This document shows positions 18,061 through 25,272 of a stretch of DNA of 64,000 bases, piece after piece; within the stretch, counting starts at the first letter, position 1, and each line of letters begins with the position of its first letter. Under the pieces are notes generated by a model that searched no databases, was not told the DNA's origin, and saw nothing but the letters and a program-made list of their open reading frames with translations. The translations under genes were made by a program, and so were the position numbers. Source of the DNA: CAZUMW01 sp964621615. Its GTDB lineage: Bacteria; Desulfobacterota; WTBG01; CAIYCZ01; CAIRTM01. The stretch lies in the NCBI GenBank assembly GCA_964621615.1, contig CAZUMW010000013.1, positions 1-64,000 of the forward strand. Reading direction: 5' to 3'.

Positions 18061-19632
18061 ATGATCACCCTGCTTGATTACGGAGCCGGAAACGTTCGAA
18101 GCGTCATCAATGCCATTGAAAAAGTGGGACACCGGGTGCATATCGTTCAGACACCGGAAGACATTCTGTCCGCCGAGCGCCTGGTTTTCCCCGGCGTCGG
18201 GGCTTTCGGCAGCATGATGCGGATTCTGGATCAAAAAGGATTTATTACCCCGTTGAAAGCGTATCTGGAAGAGAACCGACCCTTTCTCGGCATTTGCCTG
18301 GGGCTGCACGCCCTGTTTGAGAAAAGCGGTGAAGCGCCCGACGTTTCCGGGTTGGGCGTTATAGCCGGCACTGTCGAGCGGTTCAGCGTTGATCTGTCAA
18401 TCCCCCACATCGGCTGGAACGGGATAGCGCAGCACAAGCCTTCTTCTGTCTTTGCCGGATTGTCCGGCAGTGAAAAATTTTATTTTGTGCACTCATATCA
18501 TGTCGTGCCAAAAGATCAAGAGTGCGTACTTACCACAACCGATTACGGCTGCTCTTTTGTGAGCAGCATTCAAAAGGGGAACATAATAGCAACCCAGTTT
18601 CACCCGGAAAAAAGCGGTGCACACGGCCTGCAGGTACTGAAAAATTTTGTGGGCGGCAACGCATCCCCGTGCCGTCCTTCGGTTTCACGCACGCCGACCC
18701 GCCTTGCAAAGCGGATTATTGCCTGCCTCGACGTGCGCTCAAACGATCAGGGGGATCTGGTCGTCACCAAAGGAGATCAGTACGATGTGCGTGAAAAGGG
18801 AAACGTGCGCAACCTGGGAAAGCCTGTCGAATTGGCCCGTCGCTACTATGAAGAGGGTGCCGATGAAATCACCTTCCTGAACATAACCGGGTTCCGGGAT
18901 TTTCCGCTCGAGGACATGCCCATGATTGGGGTCCTGAAGCAGACCTCCCTTAATGTGTTTGTTCCGCTGACGATCGGCGGCGGCATCCGCGACTATACCG
19001 ACCAGAACGGCCGCACCTATTCAGCCCTCGAGGTGGCCGCAGAATATTTCCGCTCCGGCGCGGACAAGGTGTCGATCGGCAGCGAAGCGGTGGACATTGT
19101 GGAGCAGTATCTGCACACCGGAAATCCAACCGGGAAAAGCGCAATCGAGGCCATTGCACGGGTATACGGCAGCCAGGCCGTGGTAATTTCAATCGACCCC
19201 CGAAGGGTATATGTCGACTCCCCGGACACGGTACAGCACCGTGTTATAGAGACTGTTCTACCCGGCCCTGAAGGTGAGCGGTTCTGCTGGTATCAGTGCA
19301 CGGTTAAGGGCGGACGCGAGGGGCGTGATGTGGATGCAATCACGCTTGCCCGGACCTGCGAAACGCTCGGGGCGGGCGAAATCCTGCTTAACTGCATCGA
19401 CCGCGACGGCACCAATGCCGGGTTCGACATAGAGCTGATCGCCGCCGTTTCCGATGCCGTGGGCATCCCGGTCATCGCATCGAGCGGTGCCGGCTGCGTC
19501 GATCACTTTGCAGAGGTCTTCACCCGCACCGGTGCGGAGGCGGCCCTGGCCGCCGGCATTTTTCACCGCCGGGAAGTCCCGATACAGTCGGTGAAACAGC
19601 ACCTTGCCCGCCTTGTCGACATGCGGATATAG
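18061..19632 (+). CDS. hisHF: Bifunctional imidazole glycerol phosphate synthase (HisH-HisF fusion)
   Basis: One 523-residue protein joins glutaminase and cyclase, as in yeast HIS7. Residues 1-~200 are HisH: MITLLDYGAGNVRSVINAIE, nucleophile Cys in FLGICLGLHALF, and the His-Glu pair in ATQFHPEKSG. Residues ~215-523 are HisF: RIIACLDVRSNDQGDLVVTKG (catalytic Asp), VPLTIGGGIRDY, VVISIDPRRVYV (second catalytic Asp), and GEILLNCIDRDGTNAGFD. The HisF part carries insertions (around YTDQNGRTYS and PDTVQHRVIETVLPG) also seen in the eukaryotic-type enzyme. It makes IGP and AICAR in histidine synthesis. Start at 18061 is chosen because it is the HisH start and GGA precedes it. No other his genes are nearby. 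Confidence 0.93.
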   Translation: MITLLDYGAGNVRSVINAIEKVGHRVHIVQTPEDILSAERLVFPGVGAFGSMMRILDQKGFITPLKAYLEENRPFLGICLGLHALFEKSGEAPDVSGLGVIAGTVERFSVDLSIPHIGWNGIAQHKPSSVFAGLSGSEKFYFVHSYHVVPKDQECVLTTTDYGCSFVSSIQKGNIIATQFHPEKSGAHGLQVLKNFVGGNASPCRPSVSRTPTRLAKRIIACLDVRSNDQGDLVVTKGDQYDVREKGNVRNLGKPVELARRYYEEGADEITFLNITGFRDFPLEDMPMIGVLKQTSLNVFVPLTIGGGIRDYTDQNGRTYSALEVAAEYFRSGADKVSIGSEAVDIVEQYLHTGNPTGKSAIEAIARVYGSQAVVISIDPRRVYVDSPDTVQHRVIETVLPGPEGERFCWYQCTVKGGREGRDVDAITLARTCETLGAGEILLNCIDRDGTNAGFDIELIAAVSDAVGIPVIASSGAGCVDHFAEVFTRTGAEAALAAGIFHRREVPIQSVKQHLARLVDMRI

Positions 19633-19816
19633 AGCGGCCGGTGCTTCAATTTGTTCACGGTATGATTTATTTCATTTTTCTGTTTGATGGCTCTGCAAAT
19701 GATTGTGTATATTATAATTACGGATCGGTATGGGATTATCCTTGAGCGCAATACATTTCTTAGCGCGATTTGCTGAACATAACTCTTATTTAATTATTTA
19801 CAGGGGAATTTTTATC

Positions 19817-20023
19817 ATGAAATTAAAAATTGTCTTGGAACACGGCATGGATGGTTATATTGTTGCTCACTGTCCATCTCTGAAGGGGTGTGTAACCCAG
19901 GGCCGCACAGAGGATGAAGCCTTGAAGAATATCAAGGAGGCCATCGAGCTGTATCTTGAAGCAGACCCCAAAGACCTGACGCTGCACGATGGGCAGTACA
20001 AAATTTGTGAGCTGGCAATATGA
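19817..20023 (+). CDS. hicB: HicB-family antitoxin
   Basis: 68 residues: MKLKIVLEHGMDGYIVAHCP, SLKGCVTQGRTEDEALKNIKEAIELYLE, the partial RNase-H-like fold of HicB. No added DNA-binding domain is seen at the C-terminus, as in short HicB proteins. ATG at 19817 follows AGGGG (19802-19806); the frame is open further upstream without protein character. It overlaps the toxin start by four bases (ATGA at 20020). Confidence 0.88.
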   Translation: MKLKIVLEHGMDGYIVAHCPSLKGCVTQGRTEDEALKNIKEAIELYLEADPKDLTLHDGQYKICELAI

Positions 20024-20244
20024 GTCCAAAACCACCGCTTTTATCGGGCAGAAAGCTTGTTAAAATCTATCAGAAGCTTGGATACAAAAAAGTCTCACAG
20101 AAAGGCAGCCACATTAAATTAAAAAATTATTCAACCGGCAGTGTTGCTGTGATTCCGGACCACAAGGAGCTTGATCGCTGGACGCTCAAAACCATTCTGC
20201 GGGAGACAGAAATATCTGAAGAAGAAATCAATAAGCATTTATAA
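20020..20244 (+). CDS. hicA: HicA-family mRNA interferase toxin
   Basis: 74 residues with the double-stranded RNA-binding-like fold of HicA: LSGRKLVKIYQKLGYKKVSQKGSHIKL (catalytic His in GSHIKL) and VAVIPDHKELDRWTLKTILRE. HicA cleaves mRNA; HicB neutralises it. The order antitoxin then toxin with ATGA overlap means translational coupling. The essential His is present. Confidence 0.88.
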   Translation: MSPKPPLLSGRKLVKIYQKLGYKKVSQKGSHIKLKNYSTGSVAVIPDHKELDRWTLKTILRETEISEEEINKHL

Positions 20245-20347
20245 GCTCTAATCCTTCCTTATTCTCAGGCTATTTGCATAAGAAAACACCGTTTACGGTT
20301 TTACTGCTGATGCCAAATCGAAAACCCTGTTTCAGCGAAAGCTCACA

Positions 20348-21403
20348 ATGCGCAATGTACATATAATCACGTTTGTATTGCTCGCCGGTTCGGTCTTACT
20401 TTTGACAGGCTGCGATAACTCCGAAAATCATATTGTCAGCTTTGTCCATGCAAACATAAACTGCAGCGACCTTGAACGGTCGCGCAGCTTCTATGAGCTG
20501 CTCGGTTTTACCGCGGTGATGGAAGGAGACTCCGCGGTCAGCGCTGAGTGTGCTTCTGGCCTGGATATGCCTGCGTATGAGCTCAGCTATGTTCAAATGC
20601 TTTCAAAAAACGGATCACTCATCGACCTCATAGAATGGAAAGATCCCTTTGATTCTGACGCCCCCTATGATTCTATGAACCATCTCGGCATTGCACACCT
20701 TACCCTTCAAACATCCAACCTCGATGCAGACATAAGCAGACTGCGTGCTCAGGGGATTTCATTCTTCTCGGAACCTGTTTATATGGACAGCCCGTCAGGA
20801 AGTAAACGATTTGTCTGCTTTAAAGATCCTGACGGCACGTTAATAGAGCTTGCTGAAACCGATGCCTCCGATACAACGGCCGAGTCCGCTCTTACCATTA
20901 CCGGGATTATGAATGTTAACATCAATTGCAGCGATTATTACCGCTCCCGCTTATTCTATGAAAAGTTAGGATTTACGGTGCTGAAGGAAATCGATAAGAA
21001 CGGAAACCCCGGGGCTGCTGCAGCGATGGGAACATCCGCATACGATGTTCACGGCGGGCTCATGGGGCTGCGACGGGGCGGTACAGCCCTCAGCCTTGTG
21101 CAGTGGGAGGATCCCTATGACGGCAGCGAACCCTATTCACAGCTGAATCATCTCGGAATTGCACGGATCGCACTTAGGAGTACCGATCTTGATGCAGACA
21201 TTGCCAGGCTCAAAGCCGAAGGAATTGAATGCTTTTCAGATCCGGTCACACCCGAAGGAAATCTCGGTTTTCTTCGTTTTGTGTGTCTGAAGGATCCGGA
21301 CGGCACCGTAATCGAACTGGTGGAGCTATTCCCGGCACTTAAAACCAAGAGAAAAAGGAGGGGACGGATTTTAGAGCCTGTTATGTCTGGATGCCCCGAA
21401 TAA
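20348..21403 (+). CDS. Lipoprotein with two VOC (glyoxalase-fold) domains
   Basis: Lipoprotein signal with lipobox LLTGC (residue ~22). Two tandem vicinal-oxygen-chelate domains follow: VHANINCSDLERSRSFYELLGF ... FVCFKDPDGTLIELAE (about residues 30-175) and MNVNINCSDYYRSRLFYEKLGF ... FVCLKDPDGTVIELVE (about 195-330). VOC domains bind a divalent metal through His/Glu; the Glu in LIELAE and VIELVE is present, and NHLGIAHLTL / NHLGIARIAL each carry a His. A membrane-anchored periplasmic VOC protein is uncommon because glyoxalases and dioxygenases are mostly cytoplasmic. Function unknown; metal or small-molecule binding is plausible. Confidence 0.8.
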   Translation: MRNVHIITFVLLAGSVLLLTGCDNSENHIVSFVHANINCSDLERSRSFYELLGFTAVMEGDSAVSAECASGLDMPAYELSYVQMLSKNGSLIDLIEWKDPFDSDAPYDSMNHLGIAHLTLQTSNLDADISRLRAQGISFFSEPVYMDSPSGSKRFVCFKDPDGTLIELAETDASDTTAESALTITGIMNVNINCSDYYRSRLFYEKLGFTVLKEIDKNGNPGAAAAMGTSAYDVHGGLMGLRRGGTALSLVQWEDPYDGSEPYSQLNHLGIARIALRSTDLDADIARLKAEGIECFSDPVTPEGNLGFLRFVCLKDPDGTVIELVELFPALKTKRKRRGRILEPVMSGCPE

Positions 21404-21424
21404 ATCGTGGCATGACAAAAAAGC

Positions 21425-21570
21425 ACTATGGTCATTGCCCGGGGGCAAGAGCCTGTGTCGCAACAGTGCGGTTGTCACCTTACTGTAAGATTTCCCGCTG
21501 CGCTCGAAATGACAAAAACCTATCATTACGACACAGCCTCTCCGTTCGGGCAATCCAGGTTTTTCCACTT
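21425..21570. repeat. Intergenic repeat, modules C/D variant
   Basis: Contains GGTCATTGCCCGGGGGCAAG, GATTTCCCGCTGCGCTCGAA, TCATTACGACACAGCCTCTC and TTCGGGCAATCCAGG. An inverted-orientation relative with the same blocks occurs at 62160-62245. The pieces match modules C and D of the composite repeat at 11255-11410. Confidence 0.55.
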
Positions 21571-21643
21571 TTGTCTTTCCCGTTCACTTTATAGTTAAGA
21601 TGTGACCCTGTTTGTTTCTCCAGTCAATTTGAGTTTACCCACA

Positions 21644-23026
21644 ATGTCCAAAAAAAGAACCGCATCGAACAGCATCCTGGCCCATCGCGTCGACTATATC
21701 CGTTTTCTGAAAGATAGATGCGGCGGCAATGTCTTTTACAACGTGCCCACTGCCAGCCGGTGCCATTTTCAGGATCAGCGCCTCTCCGCACACCTCGACC
21801 GGCTGACTGGCACCGGAAACAACCTGACGCGGATTGAAGAAAAAATGGTTCAGGCCTTTGAACTGACCAAAGAAAACCTGGGAAAATACGTGCCGGACAT
21901 GACCCGCCGAACCTGCCTGAAATCGCTGGCCGCCTGTTTCGCCGCTGCCGCGCTGCCGTTTACCTCTTCATGCCGCAAGTTAATTGGATCATCGGAGCTC
22001 ACCGGACCGGGCGCCACGGATGAAACCCGGGTCGGCATTGTCAGGGAAGCATCCGTCGAGGAAAGTGTCAGAACCGCCATCGACCTTGCCGGCGGACTGG
22101 ACGCCATCCAACCGGGAGATTCGGTTGCAATCAAACCCAACTGCGTCTGGCACGAAAGCGGTCAGTCCGTTCCCGATGCGGCCGAACCCGAGGCCCCGGT
22201 CACGACCAGCCCGGAAGTGCTCCGCGCGGTTATCCGGGCGGTTAAAGAACGCAACAAATCACCCAAAAGCATCTTCCTCGCGGACCACTCCGCCATACTG
22301 GTGCCCACCCTTTTTGCCATGTGCCTGCAGGGGATGTATTCCGTGGCCATGGAAGAGGGCATTCAGGTGCTGCCCTGGGAGCATACCCGCCATACACGGT
22401 TTACCTCCCCGCACTTCGACTATATGCCGCATGACATTTCTGTTTCGGAAACGGTTTTCAATTTCGACCATTTTATCAACGTGCCGGTTCTGAAAAATCA
22501 CCATTTTCCCCTGGCCAACGATCAGGCCCAGTTTACCGGCTGTCTCAAGGCCTTTGTCGGCCTCATCTCCCGGGACAGCCGTACCTTCGGCGAAAACTCT
22601 TTTCACACACACAACCTGCCCGAAAATATTGCGGAACTGAACCTGTGCCGTCCTTATCTAATGAAAAACGGTACCCCCGGCGTCACCATGAACATTATCG
22701 ACGCCACCAGCATTATTATCGATGGCGGACCGCACAACTCCATTTTTCATGAGGAAATGAAGGTGGCTCACCCTAACATGATCATCGCCGCAACAGACCG
22801 GCTTGCCGGGGACAGTGTTGCAGTAGCGATCCTGAAGTATTACGGCACCAAGCACGGCATCGATAAGGATTATCTGACCACCCCGGTCTGGCAGCAGCGC
22901 CAGCTGGTCCGTGCCGCCGAGCTGGGCCTTGGCATCGATGACCCGCAGCGCATTGAAGTCATCGGCCGGGGCGTACCGGCAGCAGAGCTGGATGCCATTA
23001 TCCGGTTGTGGACCAGTGCCGGCTGA
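21644..23026 (+). CDS. DUF362 domain protein with internal Tat/lipobox signal
   Basis: Residues from about 86 on carry a Tat-like signal plus lipobox (MTRRTCLKSLAACFAAAALP then FTSSC) followed by a DUF362 domain: VGIVREASVEESVRTAIDLAGG, DSVAIKPNCVWHES, VFNFDHFINVPVLKNH, FTGCLKAFVGL, and a C-terminal RIEVIGRGVP. DUF362 proteins are of unknown, possibly Fe-S or redox-related, function. An exported lipoprotein would start at the ATG at 21899, yet the frame is open and protein-like for ~85 codons before it (HRVDYIRFLKDRCGGNVFYN). Either that start is real and the upstream part is a relic, or translation starts at 21644 and the signal is buried. A repeat-like TGTGACCCTGTTTG lies at 21601-21614. 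Confidence 0.75.
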   Translation: MSKKRTASNSILAHRVDYIRFLKDRCGGNVFYNVPTASRCHFQDQRLSAHLDRLTGTGNNLTRIEEKMVQAFELTKENLGKYVPDMTRRTCLKSLAACFAAAALPFTSSCRKLIGSSELTGPGATDETRVGIVREASVEESVRTAIDLAGGLDAIQPGDSVAIKPNCVWHESGQSVPDAAEPEAPVTTSPEVLRAVIRAVKERNKSPKSIFLADHSAILVPTLFAMCLQGMYSVAMEEGIQVLPWEHTRHTRFTSPHFDYMPHDISVSETVFNFDHFINVPVLKNHHFPLANDQAQFTGCLKAFVGLISRDSRTFGENSFHTHNLPENIAELNLCRPYLMKNGTPGVTMNIIDATSIIIDGGPHNSIFHEEMKVAHPNMIIAATDRLAGDSVAVAILKYYGTKHGIDKDYLTTPVWQQRQLVRAAELGLGIDDPQRIEVIGRGVPAAELDAIIRLWTSAG

Positions 23027-23110
23027 TTGACAGCGATACTGTCTATACTTGCTTCCGCACTTAGCTTTGACGCTACACTCTGGACCTTAGATTCACATTT
23101 CAAAAACATA

Positions 23111-23136
23111 AAAAATGTGGGTTTTCTGACATTTTT
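23111..23136. terminator. Weak hairpin after DUF362 gene
   Basis: AAAAATGT (23111-23118) pairs with ACATTTTT (23129-23136) across a 10-nt loop, ending in a T run. It is 85 bp past the stop. A second perfect palindrome ACAGGGTTAAAACCCTGT lies at 23147-23164 without a T tract. The stem is AT-rich, so terminator strength is doubtful. Confidence 0.35.
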
Positions 23137-23200
23137 GGGCACGAAAACAGGGTTAAAACCCTGTAATAACAGCATATGAAAATGCATGGTATCATAAGGA

Positions 23201-23316
23201 GTAGGCCGGACAAATTTTTGTCCGGCAATATACTGTCAGCATGCCCGAAAGGCTTGCGATATCCAGGCAGCTTCATAAACAGGTTAAGACATTTGAAAGC
23301 AAAATGCATATGAGCT
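23201..23316. repeat. ~115-bp island repeat, copy 1
   Basis: Starts with the palindrome GGCCGGACAAATTTTTGTCC and continues through GCATGCCCGAAAGGCTTGCG and CAGCTTCATAAACAGG to ATGCATATGAGC. Copies 2 (24483-24598) and 3 (25059-25175) differ at only a few positions. On the minus strand copies 1 and 2 read through without stops (LNLFMKLPGYRK..FGHADSILPD), so the unit might be a fragment of a protein-coding tail; this is uncertain. Confidence 0.85.
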
Positions 23317-23399
23317 AATGGGTGGCCTTTTTTTCTCAGGCGCGACTCAAGCGGCCCGCCTTACGTTCAGCAGGAGAGGTGCACCGCTTTTAGCGCGTC

Positions 23400-23867
23400 C
23401 TACTCGATGCTGTTGTTCGGACTTCTCAGAGATTCCAAAGCTTCGGCATCAGCCAAATCTATTGTTCTGCCGGATGCCCTTTTATTGCATATCAGATCTT
23501 CGATTGAAGGAATGTGGACTTCAATACCTTCAATCGATATAGAGATTGAGTTTCTATAGGTTTCTTCAAACCTTAGCCCGGAGGCTGCAGTAATAATATC
23601 AATTCTTCTTGGAGCTACACCAATCTGAAAGATTGTTCCATCTGTCTGTAAATCTTCTTTGGTAATTTTTTGCAGTGGTGCACCGAAACGACGCAATGCC
23701 CTTAATACGGCATCAGCGTTTTGTGGGGATGGCATGACCCATATATCAATGTCCATTGTGGCTCGGGGGTATCCGTGGGCTGCCAGTGCATATGCGCCTA
23801 CAAGAATAAATTTAACATTCTCGTCGGACAATGCCTGTAACATGTCTCTGTAGTCTTCGTTCAGCAT
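23400..23867 (-). CDS. Nucleotidyltransferase-fold protein (AbiEii / DUF6036-like)
   Basis: 155 residues with the polymerase-beta-like nucleotidyltransferase pattern: FILVGAYALAAHGYPRATMDIDIWV, where GAYALAAHG corresponds to the G-S/A motif and DIDIWV supplies two metal-binding Asp. The C-terminal SIEDLICNKRASGRTIDLADAEAL fits DUF6036/AbiEii-type proteins. Such proteins act as toxins or as parts of phage-defence and toxin-antitoxin modules. It overlaps a small gene (23812-24003) by 56 bp. Located at the left edge of the accessory island. Confidence 0.8.
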   Translation of the reverse strand: MLNEDYRDMLQALSDENVKFILVGAYALAAHGYPRATMDIDIWVMPSPQNADAVLRALRRFGAPLQKITKEDLQTDGTIFQIGVAPRRIDIITAASGLRFEETYRNSISISIEGIEVHIPSIEDLICNKRASGRTIDLADAEALESLRSPNNSIE

Positions 23868-24003
23868 TGTGTTTTACACTAAGAGATGCGATTTCGCGGG
23901 TTAAAGGCCATACCAGACTAATACGCTCTTCCGGTGTGCCGGGAACGTAATTGTCATTGCGATTATCCTGCATTTTGAATTTCGTTACGTGTTTTCTATC
24001 CAT
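23812..24003 (-). CDS. Small conserved partner of nucleotidyltransferase
   Basis: 63 residues beginning MDRKHVTKFKMQDNRNDNYV, with a conserved-looking core GTPEERISLVWPLTREIASLS and a basic end RRLQRHVTGIVRREC. Proteins with an ERIS-VWPLTRE core are, to my knowledge, found just before DUF6036-type nucleotidyltransferases, so this is likely the partner gene. The ORF begins at a methionine 12 codons upstream too; I prefer 24003. It overlaps the nucleotidyltransferase by 56 bp in another frame. Confidence 0.65.
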   Translation of the reverse strand: MDRKHVTKFKMQDNRNDNYVPGTPEERISLVWPLTREIASLSVKHNAERRLQRHVTGIVRREC

Positions 24004-24218
24004 ATTCACACAATAGCATTCTCTCATTATCAAAATCAATTTGAAGATGGCGCTGTTGTTCCGAACAATTTATATACAACTGGGTTTAAATGGAATTTTG
24101 CCATGTTCCTATGACGTACTACATATAAAATAAATAAGGTATTGTCAATTTTTTATCTTATAGTTAGTTTTTTATGTTTGTATTATCAGCTTATATACGG
24201 AGTTCGTCTAATATTGGA

Positions 24219-24410
24219 ATGTCGGAGAGAAGGGTGAATCAGTTCGATATTTTACCGGAATTTCAGCCCTGGCTGCAGCAGCACGGCATTGGGCCCGAGC
24301 ATAAGATTCCCTACTATGCCTGGTGGGCAAGCCTCTTTCTGGTTTTGCTTTCTTAACAACAAACAAGGCACATACCCGGACCGTGAGAACGTCTGCGGCG
24401 CTGCAAGGGT
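24219..24410 (+). pseudogene. Relic of a tyrosine recombinase (integron/phage integrase N-terminus)
   Basis: From ATG 24219 the frame reads MSERRVNQFDILPEFQPWL, then QQHGIGPEHKIPYYAWWASLF, and stops at 24356. The FQPWLQQHGI...PYYAWWASLF stretch matches the N-terminal SAM-like core-binding domain of integron-type integrases (pattern PEFQxWL...YYxRWVxxFL). After a frameshift near 24345 the next frame (FLNNKQGTYPDRENV) could continue it until ~24410. The catalytic domain is absent. It is cut by the junction to a displaced RHS tip at ~24411, so it marks an old recombination site at the island. Confidence 0.6.
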
Positions 24411-24482
24411 GCTTCAATTCCAATTATCCACCAGCTCATAATCCCTCGCAGAACCTGCCGATGAGGATGAACCGGGTAAGAA
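24411..24482 (-). pseudogene. Second displaced RHS tip fragment
   Basis: On the minus strand this reads SSSSAGSARDYELVDNWN then stop, matching the first residues of the RHS variable tip (SGSTGGYELAGDAF) in the full-length RHS gene and in the fragment at 24654-25054. It directly follows repeat copy 2, as the longer fragment directly follows copy 3. Only the junction-proximal ~18 codons survive. Confidence 0.55.
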
Positions 24483-24598
24483 GTAGGCCGGACAAATTTT
24501 TGTCCGGCAATATACTGTCAGCATGCCCGAAATGCTTGCGATATCCAGGCAGCTTCATAAACAGGTTAAGATATTTGAGAGCAAGATGCATATGAGCC
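24483..24598. repeat. ~115-bp island repeat, copy 2
   Basis: Near-identical to copies at 23201-23316 and 25059-25175, with the same starting palindrome. On the minus strand it abuts the RHS-tip fragment at 24411-24482. Between copies 2 and 3 lies the long displaced RHS tip. Confidence 0.85.
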
Positions 24599-24653
24599 AA
24601 AGGCAGTTTTGACCCCATTTTATTCGCCTTTGGAGCGCCTTCCGTTTTCTTCT

Positions 24654-25054
24654 TTACAAACCAAAGAACAATCCCAGCCCTTGACGAAGGCCGCAGATGG
24701 GATGAATGCGCGCATCCCGCTGCTCATACATACCGCCGAGGGTCAGAAAATCATCAAGATATTCGCTTGCCGGATTCCACCACTGATCTTTATACCAGTC
24801 GATGCCCGCCTGGGCGGGGTTGTCGGAACCGAATACATCAATAACGGTGCTCCAGGTCCGATACTGCGACCACACTCTGGAACCGATTGCTCCCACATCG
24901 GGCATGATCAGGTCAACCACCGGGGGCACAACGCCCGAGGTCCTGTTGGGAAGGTCTCCAATTCCCGTGGCGACCGCATGTTCAAAGGCGGGCTTTGCCG
25001 CTCTGTCCCAGAAAGCATCCCCCACCAGCTCATAATCCCCTGTAGAGCCTGACG
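24654..25054 (-). pseudogene. Displaced RHS C-terminal tip (orphan)
   Basis: On the minus strand this encodes SGSTGDYELVGDAFWDRAAK ... GLRQGLGLFFGL, about 134 residues almost identical to the last 135 residues of the RHS protein at 31131-36047 (differences such as G/D, A/V, L/F, E/K, Q/E). Nucleotide similarity continues past the stop codon (AAAGAAGAAAACGGA versus GTGAAGAAAACGGA). It lacks the RHS core and a signal peptide; the apparent N-terminus reads into repeat copy 3. It is an orphan tip that could recombine into the main gene. No start with a ribosome-binding site is seen. Confidence 0.85.
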
Positions 25055-25058
25055 AGAA

Positions 25059-25175
25059 GTAGGCCGGACAAATTTTTGTCCGGCAATATACTGTCAGCAT
25101 GCCCGAAATGCTTGCGATATCCAGGCAGCTTCATAAACAGGTTAAGATATTTGAGAGCAAGATTGCATATAAGCC
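25059..25175. repeat. ~115-bp island repeat, copy 3
   Basis: Matches copy 2 almost perfectly with an extra T near the end (GATTGCATATAAGCC against GATGCATATGAGCC). It directly precedes, on the minus strand, the orphan RHS tip. The remaining 97 bp to the SIR2 gene hold no recognised feature. Confidence 0.85.
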
Positions 25176-25272
25176 AAAGGCAGATTTGACCCCTTTTTAC
25201 TTTCTTGACAGGAAACCTTTAATGGGTGACCCCTTATTTTTATGTTGGTCTGACCCGGAATCGACCGATATC

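Noticed and set aside
24208..24423. 71-codon minus-strand frame over the integrase relic
   Set aside because: It opposes the recognisable integrase motif and has no family features or ribosome-binding site.
23201..25175. The 115-bp repeats as integron attC sites or a CRISPR array
   Set aside because: No R' (GTTRRRY) core with correct pairing is found, and the copies are far apart and long, without spacer structure. They are better read as recombination repeats.
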